Part shown: one piece after another, positions 1-8,703 of the stretch
How the letters are laid out: the number at the start of each line of letters is the position of its first letter
How positions within the stretch are numbered: position 1 is the first letter of the stretch
The notes under the pieces: model-generated
The model's input: only the letters and a program-made list of their open reading frames with translations
Database searches by the model: none
What the model was told of the DNA's origin: nothing
Position numbers and translations under genes: made by a program
NCBI GenBank assembly: GCA_038562555.1
Contig: JBCFBK010000024.1
Location: forward strand, 1 to 64,000
DNA from: JBCFBK01 sp038562555
Lineage (GTDB): Bacteria; Bacteroidota; Bacteroidia; Bacteroidales; Prolixibacteraceae
Reading direction: 5' to 3'
Length of the DNA stretch: 64,000 bases

Positions 1-732
1 TTTATTCTTCCCCAGTAAGTAACAAAAAATGTAAGGCTCCGAAACATCTATCTTTGTATTCTTAATGAAATCAATCCATTCGCTACCTCTCATTAATAAA
101 GTAGGGTCAGCTACAACTTTAGCTTTTTTATCTGTTAATGACTCAATGATTTTTTTTCCTGAAGTTTCCCTTGTACTTATATAATTAAATCGATTCAAAT
201 AAAAAGCAGTTTCTTTAATCTGGATTTTGGGAACTTTAGATACACCAAAACTTGAGGCATAGGAAATACGAGGTATTTGATCATCAACAAAAAGCAGATT
301 TGTAAATTTAGAATATAAACTCAAGGGCGACCATACCTGGTCACTCCCAACAATCACGGTATCATATCGTTTTGAGCACTTTCTCAATTCGTTGTAACTA
401 TTACACACTCGAAAATAAGGAATCAAAAACTCCTCTTTAAATAGATTCACTGAACTGGTTCTGATGCACTCATTGTTTTTATAGTGCCTATTTAACATCA
501 AAAAGAGTTTTTTCCTCAGAATCATGAATTTATGCTTCGTTTCATAGCATTGTACCATTTTATACAACAAAACGATCTGATCTAAAAGTGTACGTTGATT
601 AATATATCTTATTATTTCAACGTCATAACCTAAAATCAGCAATTTGCTTAAAAGTGCATAAGCTTGTAAGGAGCTACCATAATTGTTATGACCCTCAGCA
701 TAAGAAATAACATAGCCAATTTTTTTTTTCAT
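1..732 (-). CDS. Polysaccharide pyruvyl transferase family protein (3' end cut off by the window)
   Basis: The reading frame opens with ATG at 732 and stays open for 244 codons to the window edge, so the C-terminus is missing. It begins MKKKIGYVISYAEGHNNYG and carries the signatures of the family: GSDQVW near residue 130, then ISYASSFG, STRETSG and ADPTLL. Family members are GT-B-like enzymes that add ketal-linked pyruvate from phosphoenolpyruvate to sugars of surface polysaccharides. It abuts the upstream FrhB-like gene with no spacer and is the second pyruvyl transferase of this cluster (the other is at 4320-5351), so two different sugars may be pyruvylated. The gene is AT-rich like its neighbours. 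The family is clear; the acceptor sugar is unknown. Confidence 0.88.
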   Translation of the reverse strand, partial: MKKKIGYVISYAEGHNNYGSSLQAYALLSKLLILGYDVEIIRYINQRTLLDQIVLLYKMVQCYETKHKFMILRKKLFLMLNRHYKNNECIRTSSVNLFKEEFLIPYFRVCNSYNELRKCSKRYDTVIVGSDQVWSPLSLYSKFTNLLFVDDQIPRISYASSFGVSKVPKIQIKETAFYLNRFNYISTRETSGKKIIESLTDKKAKVVADPTLLMRGSEWIDFIKNTKIDVSEPYIFCYLLGKNK

Positions 733-1974
733 CTATTTATTTTTTATTAAGGGAATTAAAAACCATAGGCTTTTATGAAAGCCAACAAACATCTGTATTT
801 TTGTATGAAAGTATGCTACTATTGATTTTACCTTTTGTTTATCATTACATCTATAATCATAACTAGGAGTTTTTTGCCCTAAAAAGTTGGCAACTTTCAT
901 AAACGTTCCATTTCTCTCCTTTTTTTTTGACATAATCTGTGAGGCTATTAAAGTATCTTTATCCAATAAGTTCAATGATATTATATTTTCTTTAGCCGCG
1001 TCGTTTAATAATTTATCAAAAAAAGGCGTTCGGGAGACAATGGAATTTATACCTATTTTATCCTCCTTATATGGACTTATATGAATATCACCAAATGAAA
1101 CATCGCTTAATTCGTTAAAATGATCTATACAAAACATGCATCGATGTGGCACAAAGATTGATCGAAGTTTATAATATGAGGTATATTCTTCCTTAAAAAT
1201 ATCTAGTGAATCAGTATATACAATTTTCATCGAACCAAGACAGCCTTCATCGCGATATGAGAAGTATGATAAGTTTTGCAAGGGTAAACTTCTGCTATTA
1301 AAGATATACTCTGTCATATTAAAACTCCTTCCGCTTGAACAATAAATGCCAAAATATCCTAGAATTTTATCTTTGAATTTTTTATCTAAAACTTCATACT
1401 TTCGGAATCCATGTATATGACAGGGTAACCCTACAATTACGAATTTTTTTCCTTCATCTTTTTTAATATCATCAATTGCTTGATTTAAAGTCACAGGTGC
1501 ATATTTTGAACTTTTAGCAGCTAAAATTTCTTCCTTACTTTTAGCAATATAACTATTTACCCACAATTCAAAGTTTGGATCAAAGGAGGTAACTACAGCT
1601 CCATCAATAATTTTTTTTTCTAATAACCAAATTAGAAATTGAGACAATACACCGCCTGAAGCACAATGATAGCGGATATCGTATTCGTTGCTATGTCCGG
1701 TATAACAATTAATATATTTCCCTATTTTTTCATCTTCCTGTATTTCAGGTGAATAAAAGCTTTTTTCCGCCATTTTTTGCAAGTCTATTCCAATACCAGG
1801 ACATGTATCGTAACAGCGATGACATCCATTTGAACTAATGCAGCTATCTCCATTTAACACAGGAATAAATATTCCATTTTTTACAGACATTGATATAGAT
1901 GATGTAGGACAGGCTCCTTCACAAATACCACAACCTGTGCAAAGGTTATTCTTGATAGTATAATTAATATTCAT
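733..1974 (-). CDS. FrhB-like iron-sulfur protein of a polysaccharide locus (coenzyme F420 hydrogenase/dehydrogenase beta-subunit family)
   Basis: The 413-aa protein has two N-terminal 4Fe-4S motifs: Cys 12, 15, 18 and 22 (CTGCGICEGAC), then Cys 45, 51, 54 and 58. An FrhB-type N domain and C domain follow, and the latter contains the conserved RCMFC...DVSFGDIH segment. Such proteins are common in Bacteroidetes capsule loci, usually beside pyruvyl transferases as here. They are not thought to use F420 and their substrate is unknown; a flavin/Fe-S redox step on a sugar or lipid carrier is an inference. It is two bases downstream of the GT4 gene and directly followed by a pyruvyl transferase, so it is in the same operon. 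A homologue lies at 5338-6609. Confidence 0.87.
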   Translation of the reverse strand: MNINYTIKNNLCTGCGICEGACPTSSISMSVKNGIFIPVLNGDSCISSNGCHRCYDTCPGIGIDLQKMAEKSFYSPEIQEDEKIGKYINCYTGHSNEYDIRYHCASGGVLSQFLIWLLEKKIIDGAVVTSFDPNFELWVNSYIAKSKEEILAAKSSKYAPVTLNQAIDDIKKDEGKKFVIVGLPCHIHGFRKYEVLDKKFKDKILGYFGIYCSSGRSFNMTEYIFNSRSLPLQNLSYFSYRDEGCLGSMKIVYTDSLDIFKEEYTSYYKLRSIFVPHRCMFCIDHFNELSDVSFGDIHISPYKEDKIGINSIVSRTPFFDKLLNDAAKENIISLNLLDKDTLIASQIMSKKKERNGTFMKVANFLGQKTPSYDYRCNDKQKVKSIVAYFHTKIQMFVGFHKSLWFLIPLIKNK

Positions 1975-1976
1975 TG

Positions 1977-3047
1977 TTAATCTGCCTTTTCTGTCAACAT
2001 TTTATACTCCTTGACATATCCTTGAGCTGTATCTTTTATATCAAAATTATTAACAACATGATAATAGGCATTCTCTATAAGTTCATCTTGAAATTCAGTA
2101 TTACTCTTATTTAATATTTGAATTAACTTTTCTGTAAAGTCATTTACATTACCTGTTTTAAAGAAATAACCAAATTTCCCATTTTCTATCACTTCCATTG
2201 GACCTTCAGTGTCTGAAACAAGCACAGGTACTTTTGCGGCCATAGCTTCCACAATATTTAATCCAAAACCTTCATATAAACTTGGATGAACCATTAAATC
2301 ATATTCACATAGATTAGAGTATATATAAGGCCGATCTTTCAAGCCGAGAAATGAAATGTTATTTTCAAGATTGAATTCTTGTATTATCTTAATAAGTTGA
2401 TCATAGTCTTTCCCCCAACCAATAAAATCAAGATGTATATTGGTGATTTTATATTTATAAACAAGGATTTTAATAACTTCTATTGATAAGTGTTGCCCTT
2501 TAATGTCGGTGACAAGTCTACCAATCTGTATCATTTTAAAAACATCCTGTTGTGCTTTCTTTATTTTTGTTTTTATAATAATTTTATTTGTTTGGATTCC
2601 ATTATATACTATCTCAGATTTTAATTCAAAATGAGACAAAACATCTTGTTGAACTGTTTTAGAAATAGCGTATAGTTTTTTATATTTTGAATAATAAAGA
2701 GGATTTAATTTTAAAGTATCATGAACAGTTAATACTGCTTTTTTTCGAAATAACGGTAATAAATACTCTATACATTTTTCTCCATGACAATGAATAATAT
2801 CGGGTTTCAATCTCCATAATATATAGTTAAGTTTTAAAGCATAATATGGATTTTTATTTCCTTCCGAGCGATTTATTTTATAAACCTTTACATCGGGATT
2901 CACTTCTACCAACATTTCCTCATGTATTTGATTATTTATTACAACAATATTTGTTGGATCTGCTTTTACCTGTTCATTTGTAATGTCAACAAGTAATGCC
3001 GGTATCCCACCTTGCCGAAAAGTAAAGGTTAAGTGAACTATTCTCAT
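1977..3047 (-). CDS. Glycosyltransferase family 4 (GT-B fold)
   Basis: This 356-aa cytoplasmic protein has the N-terminal GGIPALLVDI donor/acceptor loop and the C-terminal EGFGLNIVEAMAAKVPVLVS stretch with the EX7E nucleotide-sugar motif of retaining GT4 enzymes. It probably adds one sugar to the undecaprenyl-linked repeat unit. It sits 14 bp after the polymerase gene and 2 bp before the Fe-S protein, so it is translated within the same operon. Donor and linkage cannot be read from the sequence. Confidence 0.88.
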   Translation of the reverse strand: MRIVHLTFTFRQGGIPALLVDITNEQVKADPTNIVVINNQIHEEMLVEVNPDVKVYKINRSEGNKNPYYALKLNYILWRLKPDIIHCHGEKCIEYLLPLFRKKAVLTVHDTLKLNPLYYSKYKKLYAISKTVQQDVLSHFELKSEIVYNGIQTNKIIIKTKIKKAQQDVFKMIQIGRLVTDIKGQHLSIEVIKILVYKYKITNIHLDFIGWGKDYDQLIKIIQEFNLENNISFLGLKDRPYIYSNLCEYDLMVHPSLYEGFGLNIVEAMAAKVPVLVSDTEGPMEVIENGKFGYFFKTGNVNDFTEKLIQILNKSNTEFQDELIENAYYHVVNNFDIKDTAQGYVKEYKMLTEKAD

Positions 3048-3061
3048 GATTCAACATTAAA

Positions 3062-4315
3062 TTATTTGTTGTGTTTTATAGAAGAGATAAGCATTAAGGG
3101 AAATATATAAAAATAACTATAGCTGATTACCGCATTCCCAAAGGAAGTGAAAATTAGACAAATGAATAGAAAAGAACCGAAGACTTTTGATAATTCCGAG
3201 CCTTTTGAATTTTTATAGAGCTGTATTACAATAGAAATATACATAATTATAAAAACTGCTGTGCCTAATAATCCAAAACGTATAAAAAAGTTAGACCATG
3301 CAATATCTGGCGTATCTAATTGGCTTCTTTCTCCAGTATTTAAATTCATATTTCCTACTGTAAAAACTTGCTTATTAAAAGATTCTTCATGAATAAAACC
3401 AATGCCTCTAATCATTGTCTCGGGATTTTCCATTATATAATTGAACCGTTCAATAGTATGCAATAATCTGTAGGAAGCATTGCTATCTCTTGTTTCATAT
3501 TTAATACTATTCGAAATTGTAAGAGATTCTTCGATTCGATCTCTAAATTTATCATTCGTAAATAATAAAGCTAAACTTCCTACTATAATTAGTAAGCTGT
3601 AACCAAATAATTTAGAAATCTGTTTTCTTTGATATATAAATACATAAGATAACAATGTAAGCACTACAGTTATCAAATAAGTTTGCTTAAGGTTTATTAT
3701 AATTGAAATAAGGAATATGGAAATCATTAACCATTTAGAAAACTTCGAATATTTTATCGCATCAAAAAATAAAATTGGAATAAATAAGATGACATAAAAA
3801 GATGGTTTTATGCCCCTTTCAGTATCAATTGGTTGTGCAAATGTATAGTTGCCATTTAAGTTCTGCCAAATAATAATAATAGTAGTACCCAAAATAACAA
3901 AAAGCAGTATCCGTAGCATTTTGTCTATACTTTGGACGTAAATTTTAGGATCAATCCATATTACAGATAAATAGACCCATCCCCTGCAATAACGAATTAT
4001 ATCTCCAACCTGCACATTGTCAATTATGTCAATAATACCATTAAGTAAAAGGAATATATAAAAATAAATTATGACTTTTTGAATTGATGCTTTATAAAAA
4101 CCAAATTTTATTATTGAAAAACCAAATATTATTAAAAATAAGATTAGTCCTGTATCGGTCGTTTTGTGGCTAAACGGAAATGATGAATCATATGCATTTA
4201 TCCCAAACCAAATTTCGAGCCAGTTGGACACAAGAATAAAAATAGATACAAATACCCAATGATATTTTTTTCTAACGAATTGAACTAATGCAAAAATAAA
4301 TATTGCTATGTCCAT
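3062..4315 (-). CDS. wzy: O-antigen polymerase-like membrane protein (Wzy type)
   Basis: The 417-aa protein is almost entirely hydrophobic, with about ten to twelve predicted membrane segments and one larger polar loop in the C-terminal half (about residues 260-330). This is the usual topology of Wzy polymerases, whose sequences are poorly conserved. It lies in a cluster that already has Wzx, Wza and Wzc, so it is assigned the polymerisation of undecaprenyl-PP-linked repeat units on the periplasmic face. The call rests on topology and context, since no strict motif defines the family. It is 4 bp downstream of the pyruvyl transferase gene. Confidence 0.72.
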   Translation of the reverse strand: MDIAIFIFALVQFVRKKYHWVFVSIFILVSNWLEIWFGINAYDSSFPFSHKTTDTGLILFLIIFGFSIIKFGFYKASIQKVIIYFYIFLLLNGIIDIIDNVQVGDIIRYCRGWVYLSVIWIDPKIYVQSIDKMLRILLFVILGTTIIIIWQNLNGNYTFAQPIDTERGIKPSFYVILFIPILFFDAIKYSKFSKWLMISIFLISIIINLKQTYLITVVLTLLSYVFIYQRKQISKLFGYSLLIIVGSLALLFTNDKFRDRIEESLTISNSIKYETRDSNASYRLLHTIERFNYIMENPETMIRGIGFIHEESFNKQVFTVGNMNLNTGERSQLDTPDIAWSNFFIRFGLLGTAVFIIMYISIVIQLYKNSKGSELSKVFGSFLFICLIFTSFGNAVISYSYFYIFPLMLISSIKHNK

Positions 4316-4319
4316 GTAT

Positions 4320-5351
4320 TTATTGATTTAATGCTGTGTTTAAAAAATTAATAGACGCTGACCTTAATACTTTAATTTTTTCAAACACCTCATCATAATG
4401 AATTGGTTTTAACCAATTCGTTGTTTTATAAACACTTTCTATGTCCGGGAACCAACGGTCGGTAAGCCCTAACGAATCGAGCAAGTTGAGTATCCTACCC
4501 ACCCGTTTTTTATCAGCAGGCAAAGCAATAAACTGTTTCCTATGTATGATAGCGAAAACAGTACAATGAAATGAGTCGGTAATTACAAACGAACTATGCG
4601 CTATTTGTGAAACCCACTGTTCAACTGTTACCCAAGGAATATTTGATATTCCTTTATGCATTCTCCTCTCGTGCATCAACATTGGACGGGTATTCGTTTT
4701 TTCTCCTATATAACGGAAAAAATTTAATCGCTCAGAAGTGTTTTTAAGAAACGAGAACACAACCAAGAGTTCTACTTTTTTGGGTTTCTTTGATATCAAT
4801 AATTCATCATAGTTGTCAAGTAGTAACGTGGGGTCTAATGTTAAAACAGAATTAATATTGAATACTTCTTTACAAATATTTACTCCGGAACTTTCCCTGA
4901 CGCTGATTGCCAGAAACTTTTGTAAGCATTCGGAAACATCTGGTTTTATTTCATCATGCAACCATTCTGAATTGCCAAAACTCGCAGCATAAGAAATACG
5001 CTTGACGTTATCGGGCAAAAAGTTAAAGAAGTAGTCCAGAGCTACATTTTTTGTAATATCAGGGTTCCATACCTGGTCACTGCCAACTATGTAAATATCA
5101 TCGTCGTTTATGTGATCGTTCTCCAAGCTTATCATGCGGGGCAAACTTTTTCTTTTAAATTGCCCCACAAAGAGTTTATTTATACGACCACTCAAATCCC
5201 CAATGAAACCACAATTAGATTTTTTCAATGGGATTCTTAATAATTCCACATCATGTCCCATTTCAGACAAAACCTTGTATAATGCATAGCATTGCAGCAC
5301 TGCTCCAAAACTGTAAGAAGCAGAAAATGTAAGTAATTTAATTTTTGCCAT
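4320..5351 (-). CDS. Polysaccharide pyruvyl transferase family protein
   Basis: This complete 343-aa family member opens AKIKLLTFSASYSFGAVLQC and shows GSDQVWNPDI, ISYAASFG, VRESSG, LDPTLL and the C-terminal TDSFHCTVFAIIHRK block, where the conserved His is expected to bind the phosphate of PEP. It should transfer pyruvate as a ketal to a sugar of the repeat unit, adding negative charge. Its start overlaps the end of the upstream FrhB-like gene by 14 bp, indicating coupled translation. It repeats the Fe-S protein plus pyruvyl transferase pairing seen at 1-1974. Confidence 0.9.
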   Translation of the reverse strand: MAKIKLLTFSASYSFGAVLQCYALYKVLSEMGHDVELLRIPLKKSNCGFIGDLSGRINKLFVGQFKRKSLPRMISLENDHINDDDIYIVGSDQVWNPDITKNVALDYFFNFLPDNVKRISYAASFGNSEWLHDEIKPDVSECLQKFLAISVRESSGVNICKEVFNINSVLTLDPTLLLDNYDELLISKKPKKVELLVVFSFLKNTSERLNFFRYIGEKTNTRPMLMHERRMHKGISNIPWVTVEQWVSQIAHSSFVITDSFHCTVFAIIHRKQFIALPADKKRVGRILNLLDSLGLTDRWFPDIESVYKTTNWLKPIHYDEVFEKIKVLRSASINFLNTALNQ

Positions 5352-6609
5352 TTGTAAGTTTTTTCAAAAATAGGCTATTGTATTTTTTTCTTTTTTCTGA
5401 CCGTATTTTAAAGACAATAAAATTGAATAATTTGTACGGGAGCCAAATCAAATCACTTTTATCGATCTTTTTACCATATAACTTTTCTAATACTGGGTAC
5501 GATAAATGTTTAAAGTTCCAAGCCATGAACACGCGTGCGGGGTGGATTTTTAAAAATGTCAATTTATTATATATCAATTTATTATATGGAATAAAATCAT
5601 TCCATTCAGCTTGATAATAAATAAACAGACCTGCTTGTGTTAACATGGTTTGGCCTTTTCCGCTATGAACAACCACACATGAAACACCTTTGTAATGCTG
5701 CTCTCGGAATCTCTTGTCACTCCAGAAATCTGCCAAAGTTAAGTCCGCCTTTCTATTTAATAAGGCAAACTTACAATTGCTACAACTATAACGCTGTGTA
5801 TTTCCACTACAAAAACCATTATATACAAAATTGTTGATGCCATAGTCTTTCCCTGGACGATTTTGAGATCTTCGCAAATCTTCATCTTTTGATCGATAGG
5901 TGACGGAAATTTTTTGGGATTTTCGCCAACCTTCATTTTTTGAGCGGTATGTGACGGAAATTTTTTGGGATTCATTTTCCACATCTATCCCAATTTTTTC
6001 TTGTGCAAATTTTTTAAGCAAAAGACTAGTTGGAAAACCAGAACAAGCAAGGTCTGCCGTTAAAAGCGATTCGAACTTTCCATGTTTACCTAAAAACGCA
6101 TACAATGCAGCAACTTGGCAAGGAACACCCGTAAAGAAAACAGGCTTACCTTCTATTAATTTTTCCTTTACTGCATTATAAACCCCGGTCGAATCACCTT
6201 GCTGGTATTTAGAACCTTGCATTCGAACAATATCTTCGGATTTGTTGGTTAAAATATGCTTGACCGAAAAGCCATCCATTACTGCACCTGCAACATATCC
6301 CCCATTGTTAATAGTATGATATGCTATTGGTGCAAATATACCTCCTGAAGAACTTAATATTCTGATTGCATCTTCATTTGCCCACGCCACATAAGGTACT
6401 GAAGTCGAAATCTCTCTTTCGTAAGAAAATTCTCCAACAACAGGGCATATCTTTTCGCATTTGCCGCAGCCTGTGCATTTTCTGTTGTCGCATTCTACAT
6501 ATAAATGACCATCATCATCCCATTTAGACTTCAACGCTGAAAATGTGCAAGCATCAACACAAACCATGCATCCAGTGCAAGTAAATTTATTTGCCAATTT
6601 TGGGCTCAT
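5338..6609 (-). CDS. FrhB-like iron-sulfur protein with an internal 17-residue tandem duplication
   Basis: This roughly 423-aa paralogue of the 733-1974 product has two ferredoxin-type clusters near the N-terminus (CTGCMVCVDAC and CTGCGKCEKICP) followed by FrhB N and C domains with the late CSNCKFALLNRKADLTLAD motif. ATG at 6609 is preferred because it overlaps the stop of the preceding acyltransferase remnant as ATGA; an in-frame ATG at 6618 would add three residues. In the middle, a 51-bp unit is repeated in tandem at 5869-5970, giving two copies starting SQKISVTYRSK in a region expected to be a loop. The duplication keeps the frame, so the protein may still fold. Its role in redox or transfer chemistry on the polysaccharide is not known. 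Confidence 0.85.
   Translation of the reverse strand: MSPKLANKFTCTGCMVCVDACTFSALKSKWDDDGHLYVECDNRKCTGCGKCEKICPVVGEFSYEREISTSVPYVAWANEDAIRILSSSGGIFAPIAYHTINNGGYVAGAVMDGFSVKHILTNKSEDIVRMQGSKYQQGDSTGVYNAVKEKLIEGKPVFFTGVPCQVAALYAFLGKHGKFESLLTADLACSGFPTSLLLKKFAQEKIGIDVENESQKISVTYRSKNEGWRKSQKISVTYRSKDEDLRRSQNRPGKDYGINNFVYNGFCSGNTQRYSCSNCKFALLNRKADLTLADFWSDKRFREQHYKGVSCVVVHSGKGQTMLTQAGLFIYYQAEWNDFIPYNKLIYNKLTFLKIHPARVFMAWNFKHLSYPVLEKLYGKKIDKSDLIWLPYKLFNFIVFKIRSEKRKKYNSLFLKKLTNGKN
5869..5970 (-). repeat. Two tandem copies of a 51-bp in-frame unit inside the FrhB-like gene
   Basis: The stretch tgacggaaattttttggga occurs at 5901 and again at 5952, exactly 51 bp apart. The copies encode SQKISVTYRSKNEGWRK and SQKISVTYRSKDEDLRR, and a third copy begins (SQ) before the sequence diverges. 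The copies differ at a few bases, so the duplication is not an assembly stutter of identical reads. Confidence 0.9.
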
Positions 6610-7165
6610 CTCTGCCATTCAATATTTTGTTTTAAGATTTTGGCGGGAATACCTCCTGCCAAAGACCGTGGCGGAACATCCCTGTTTATTAGTGCCCCAG
6701 CCGCAATAACTGCTCCAGCACCTATGGTTACCCCTTTAAATTTGATTGTATTTGTCCCTATCCAGACATGGTTCCCAATAATAATAACTGGTTTTGTCTT
6801 CTCTAATCCAATTATCTCATGAGCATCACTATCCCAAATGGTCACATTCTCTGAGCTTACGACATCGTCACCTATTTTTATTTTATCAAAACATTTAATT
6901 TTTGAATGCCTATTTGTATATCCGCCATCACCTAACTCTAAAGAAGCGTTTTCAGTAATAATAACATGTACTCCTGTGTGCATTGCAAAAGTGCCATTAA
7001 AAGCAGTTTAGAGTTTCTTTTCATTTCAAGCATTTCTGCAAAAGATTCTTTATATCGTGAGAGACCAAAATGAAAATTCCCATTTTTTAAGATTATCTTA
7101 GCTGTTTTATGTATCCTGACGGAACTCTTCTTGTAAAAAAATATGAAATTGAATTTGTCCCCCAT
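6606..7165 (-). pseudogene. Hexapeptide-repeat acyltransferase split by a frameshift
   Basis: Two overlapping frames make up one left-handed beta-helix acetyltransferase of the sugar O-acetyltransferase/serine acetyltransferase type. The 5' part (from ATG 7165) encodes IHKTAKIILKNGNFHFG...EMKRNSKL. The homology then continues in another frame as FNGTFAMHTGVHVIITENAS and runs through typical hexapeptides (IIIGNHVWIG, GVTIGAGAVIAAGALI) to the stop at 6606. The shift lies near 6985-7010, close to a run of T/A. The 125-aa piece starting at 6983 would keep most of the helix and the likely catalytic His region. The gene is therefore either a decayed O-acetyltransferase, a phase-variable one, or a sequencing error. 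Confidence 0.75.
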
Positions 7166-7218
7166 ATTGCGGCATTCCGCATTTAAGAGTTTGCAATAGA
7201 TTTAGTCTTATCAAAAAA

Positions 7219-8703
7219 TTAAGCATTTTCTTTATTCTTCCCATTATCCGAAACTTTAGACCTAACCAAATGAACTAAATCAATACCCATATATTTTTTG
7301 AGATAGAATTTAATAAATAAGCCATGTGCTATTACCAATACCCCCTCCAAGAAATAATTATATTTCTCGATAAATTGAGATAAAAACCACGCAATGAAAA
7401 TAAAAACATAAGAAATGTAGATTATTTTCATTGAGGACTTAGAAAACTTAAACCCAAACATTTTATAGCTAACCATATATGTCATAAACAGATATAGAAA
7501 ATAAGCAATGAAATAATTAACTCCCAATCCATAAAAGCCCCAAAGATTTGAAAACAATATAAGGAGTAAAAAATCAGTTACCCAAAATATAGTCTGAACA
7601 ATGGCATATGTAAAAGCCTTATTATGCGCCATAATTACATACGAAAAAGGGAAGGCTATTATCCTCATACTCACACCAAGTACCTGCCATCTAATTATAT
7701 TTACGCCAATCATAAACTCAGAAGAATATAATAAATGCAGAACAAGAGGTGAGAAAATAAGAATAACAACTACACCAATAGATGATATTAAAACGCCTAA
7801 TTCAATTTGTTCATTTACTGTAGCATTAAACTTTTTCGGATCATTAATCAGTGTCATTATTCGGGGCATAAAATCCACTCCCATTGCTGTTAATATTGTA
7901 CCAATATATAAGTTTGAAATAGTCCAACTTGCCTGATAAATACCGACAGCACTTAAATCATAATTTCTTGCCAGGTATATCCGTGACAACCATGTCATTA
8001 TAGCTGCAATTACTCCGGCTGCACTAAACCCTATGCCTAATGAAAAAAGTTGTTTTAATTCTTTTTGGATTTCATTTAAATTAGGTTTAAACAACTTTAT
8101 GTTCATTTTTCTCACAAACCACCAAGTAGACAAAACAGCAGTTAAGCCAATTGTCAATAAATAATAAGGAATACCTTTCTCTCCAAAGAAATAAACAAGG
8201 GCAATACAAGCAATTGATCCAATAACAGCGCCAATTATCTGACTTATTGCGAGGTACCTCAAGTTGCGTAATCCGTTTAATATCGCCTTTTGCCCCTTAG
8301 ATATCCCATTAAAGAGAATTACAAAAGATACTATAATGACACCCCAATAATAATCTTGCGTACTAAATAATGAAATGCTTATCGCCTTTGAAAACAATAT
8401 GGAAAGGAGTGCTGTAAGAGATGAAACGACTATTAATGCACGTTTAAATATCCATATCGTTTTTGCAATTGTTACTTCATCATTTGATTTTGCAATTTGA
8501 CGAACTCCACTTTGATCTAACCCAAGTGACGAAAAAGCCGAAGCCATCTCAATGTATGTATTATATAATCCCCAAATCCCAAAACCTTTTGTGCCTATAA
8601 CTACTGCCACAACTTTATTCCGGATCAGCCCAAAAATAATTTGAACGACTTGAACAGTTGCAATTAATCCTGTAGATTTAATTATGCTTTTATATGATGA
8701 CAT
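7219..8703 (-). CDS. wzx: Wzx-type flippase (polysaccharide biosynthesis protein, MOP superfamily)
   Basis: The 494-aa polytopic membrane protein has the N-terminal pattern of the family, with GLIATVQVVQIIFGLIRNK followed by AVVIGTKGFGIWGLYNTY. About 12-14 hydrophobic segments follow, with charged residues in the early helices. It should flip the undecaprenyl-PP-linked repeat unit to the periplasm for the Wzy at 3062-4315. It is the first gene of the AT-rich cassette and follows an 817-bp gap after wzc. A second, unrelated-looking flippase lies at 38841-40358. Confidence 0.88.
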   Translation of the reverse strand: MSSYKSIIKSTGLIATVQVVQIIFGLIRNKVVAVVIGTKGFGIWGLYNTYIEMASAFSSLGLDQSGVRQIAKSNDEVTIAKTIWIFKRALIVVSSLTALLSILFSKAISISLFSTQDYYWGVIIVSFVILFNGISKGQKAILNGLRNLRYLAISQIIGAVIGSIACIALVYFFGEKGIPYYLLTIGLTAVLSTWWFVRKMNIKLFKPNLNEIQKELKQLFSLGIGFSAAGVIAAIMTWLSRIYLARNYDLSAVGIYQASWTISNLYIGTILTAMGVDFMPRIMTLINDPKKFNATVNEQIELGVLISSIGVVVILIFSPLVLHLLYSSEFMIGVNIIRWQVLGVSMRIIAFPFSYVIMAHNKAFTYAIVQTIFWVTDFLLLILFSNLWGFYGLGVNYFIAYFLYLFMTYMVSYKMFGFKFSKSSMKIIYISYVFIFIAWFLSQFIEKYNYFLEGVLVIAHGLFIKFYLKKYMGIDLVHLVRSKVSDNGKNKENA

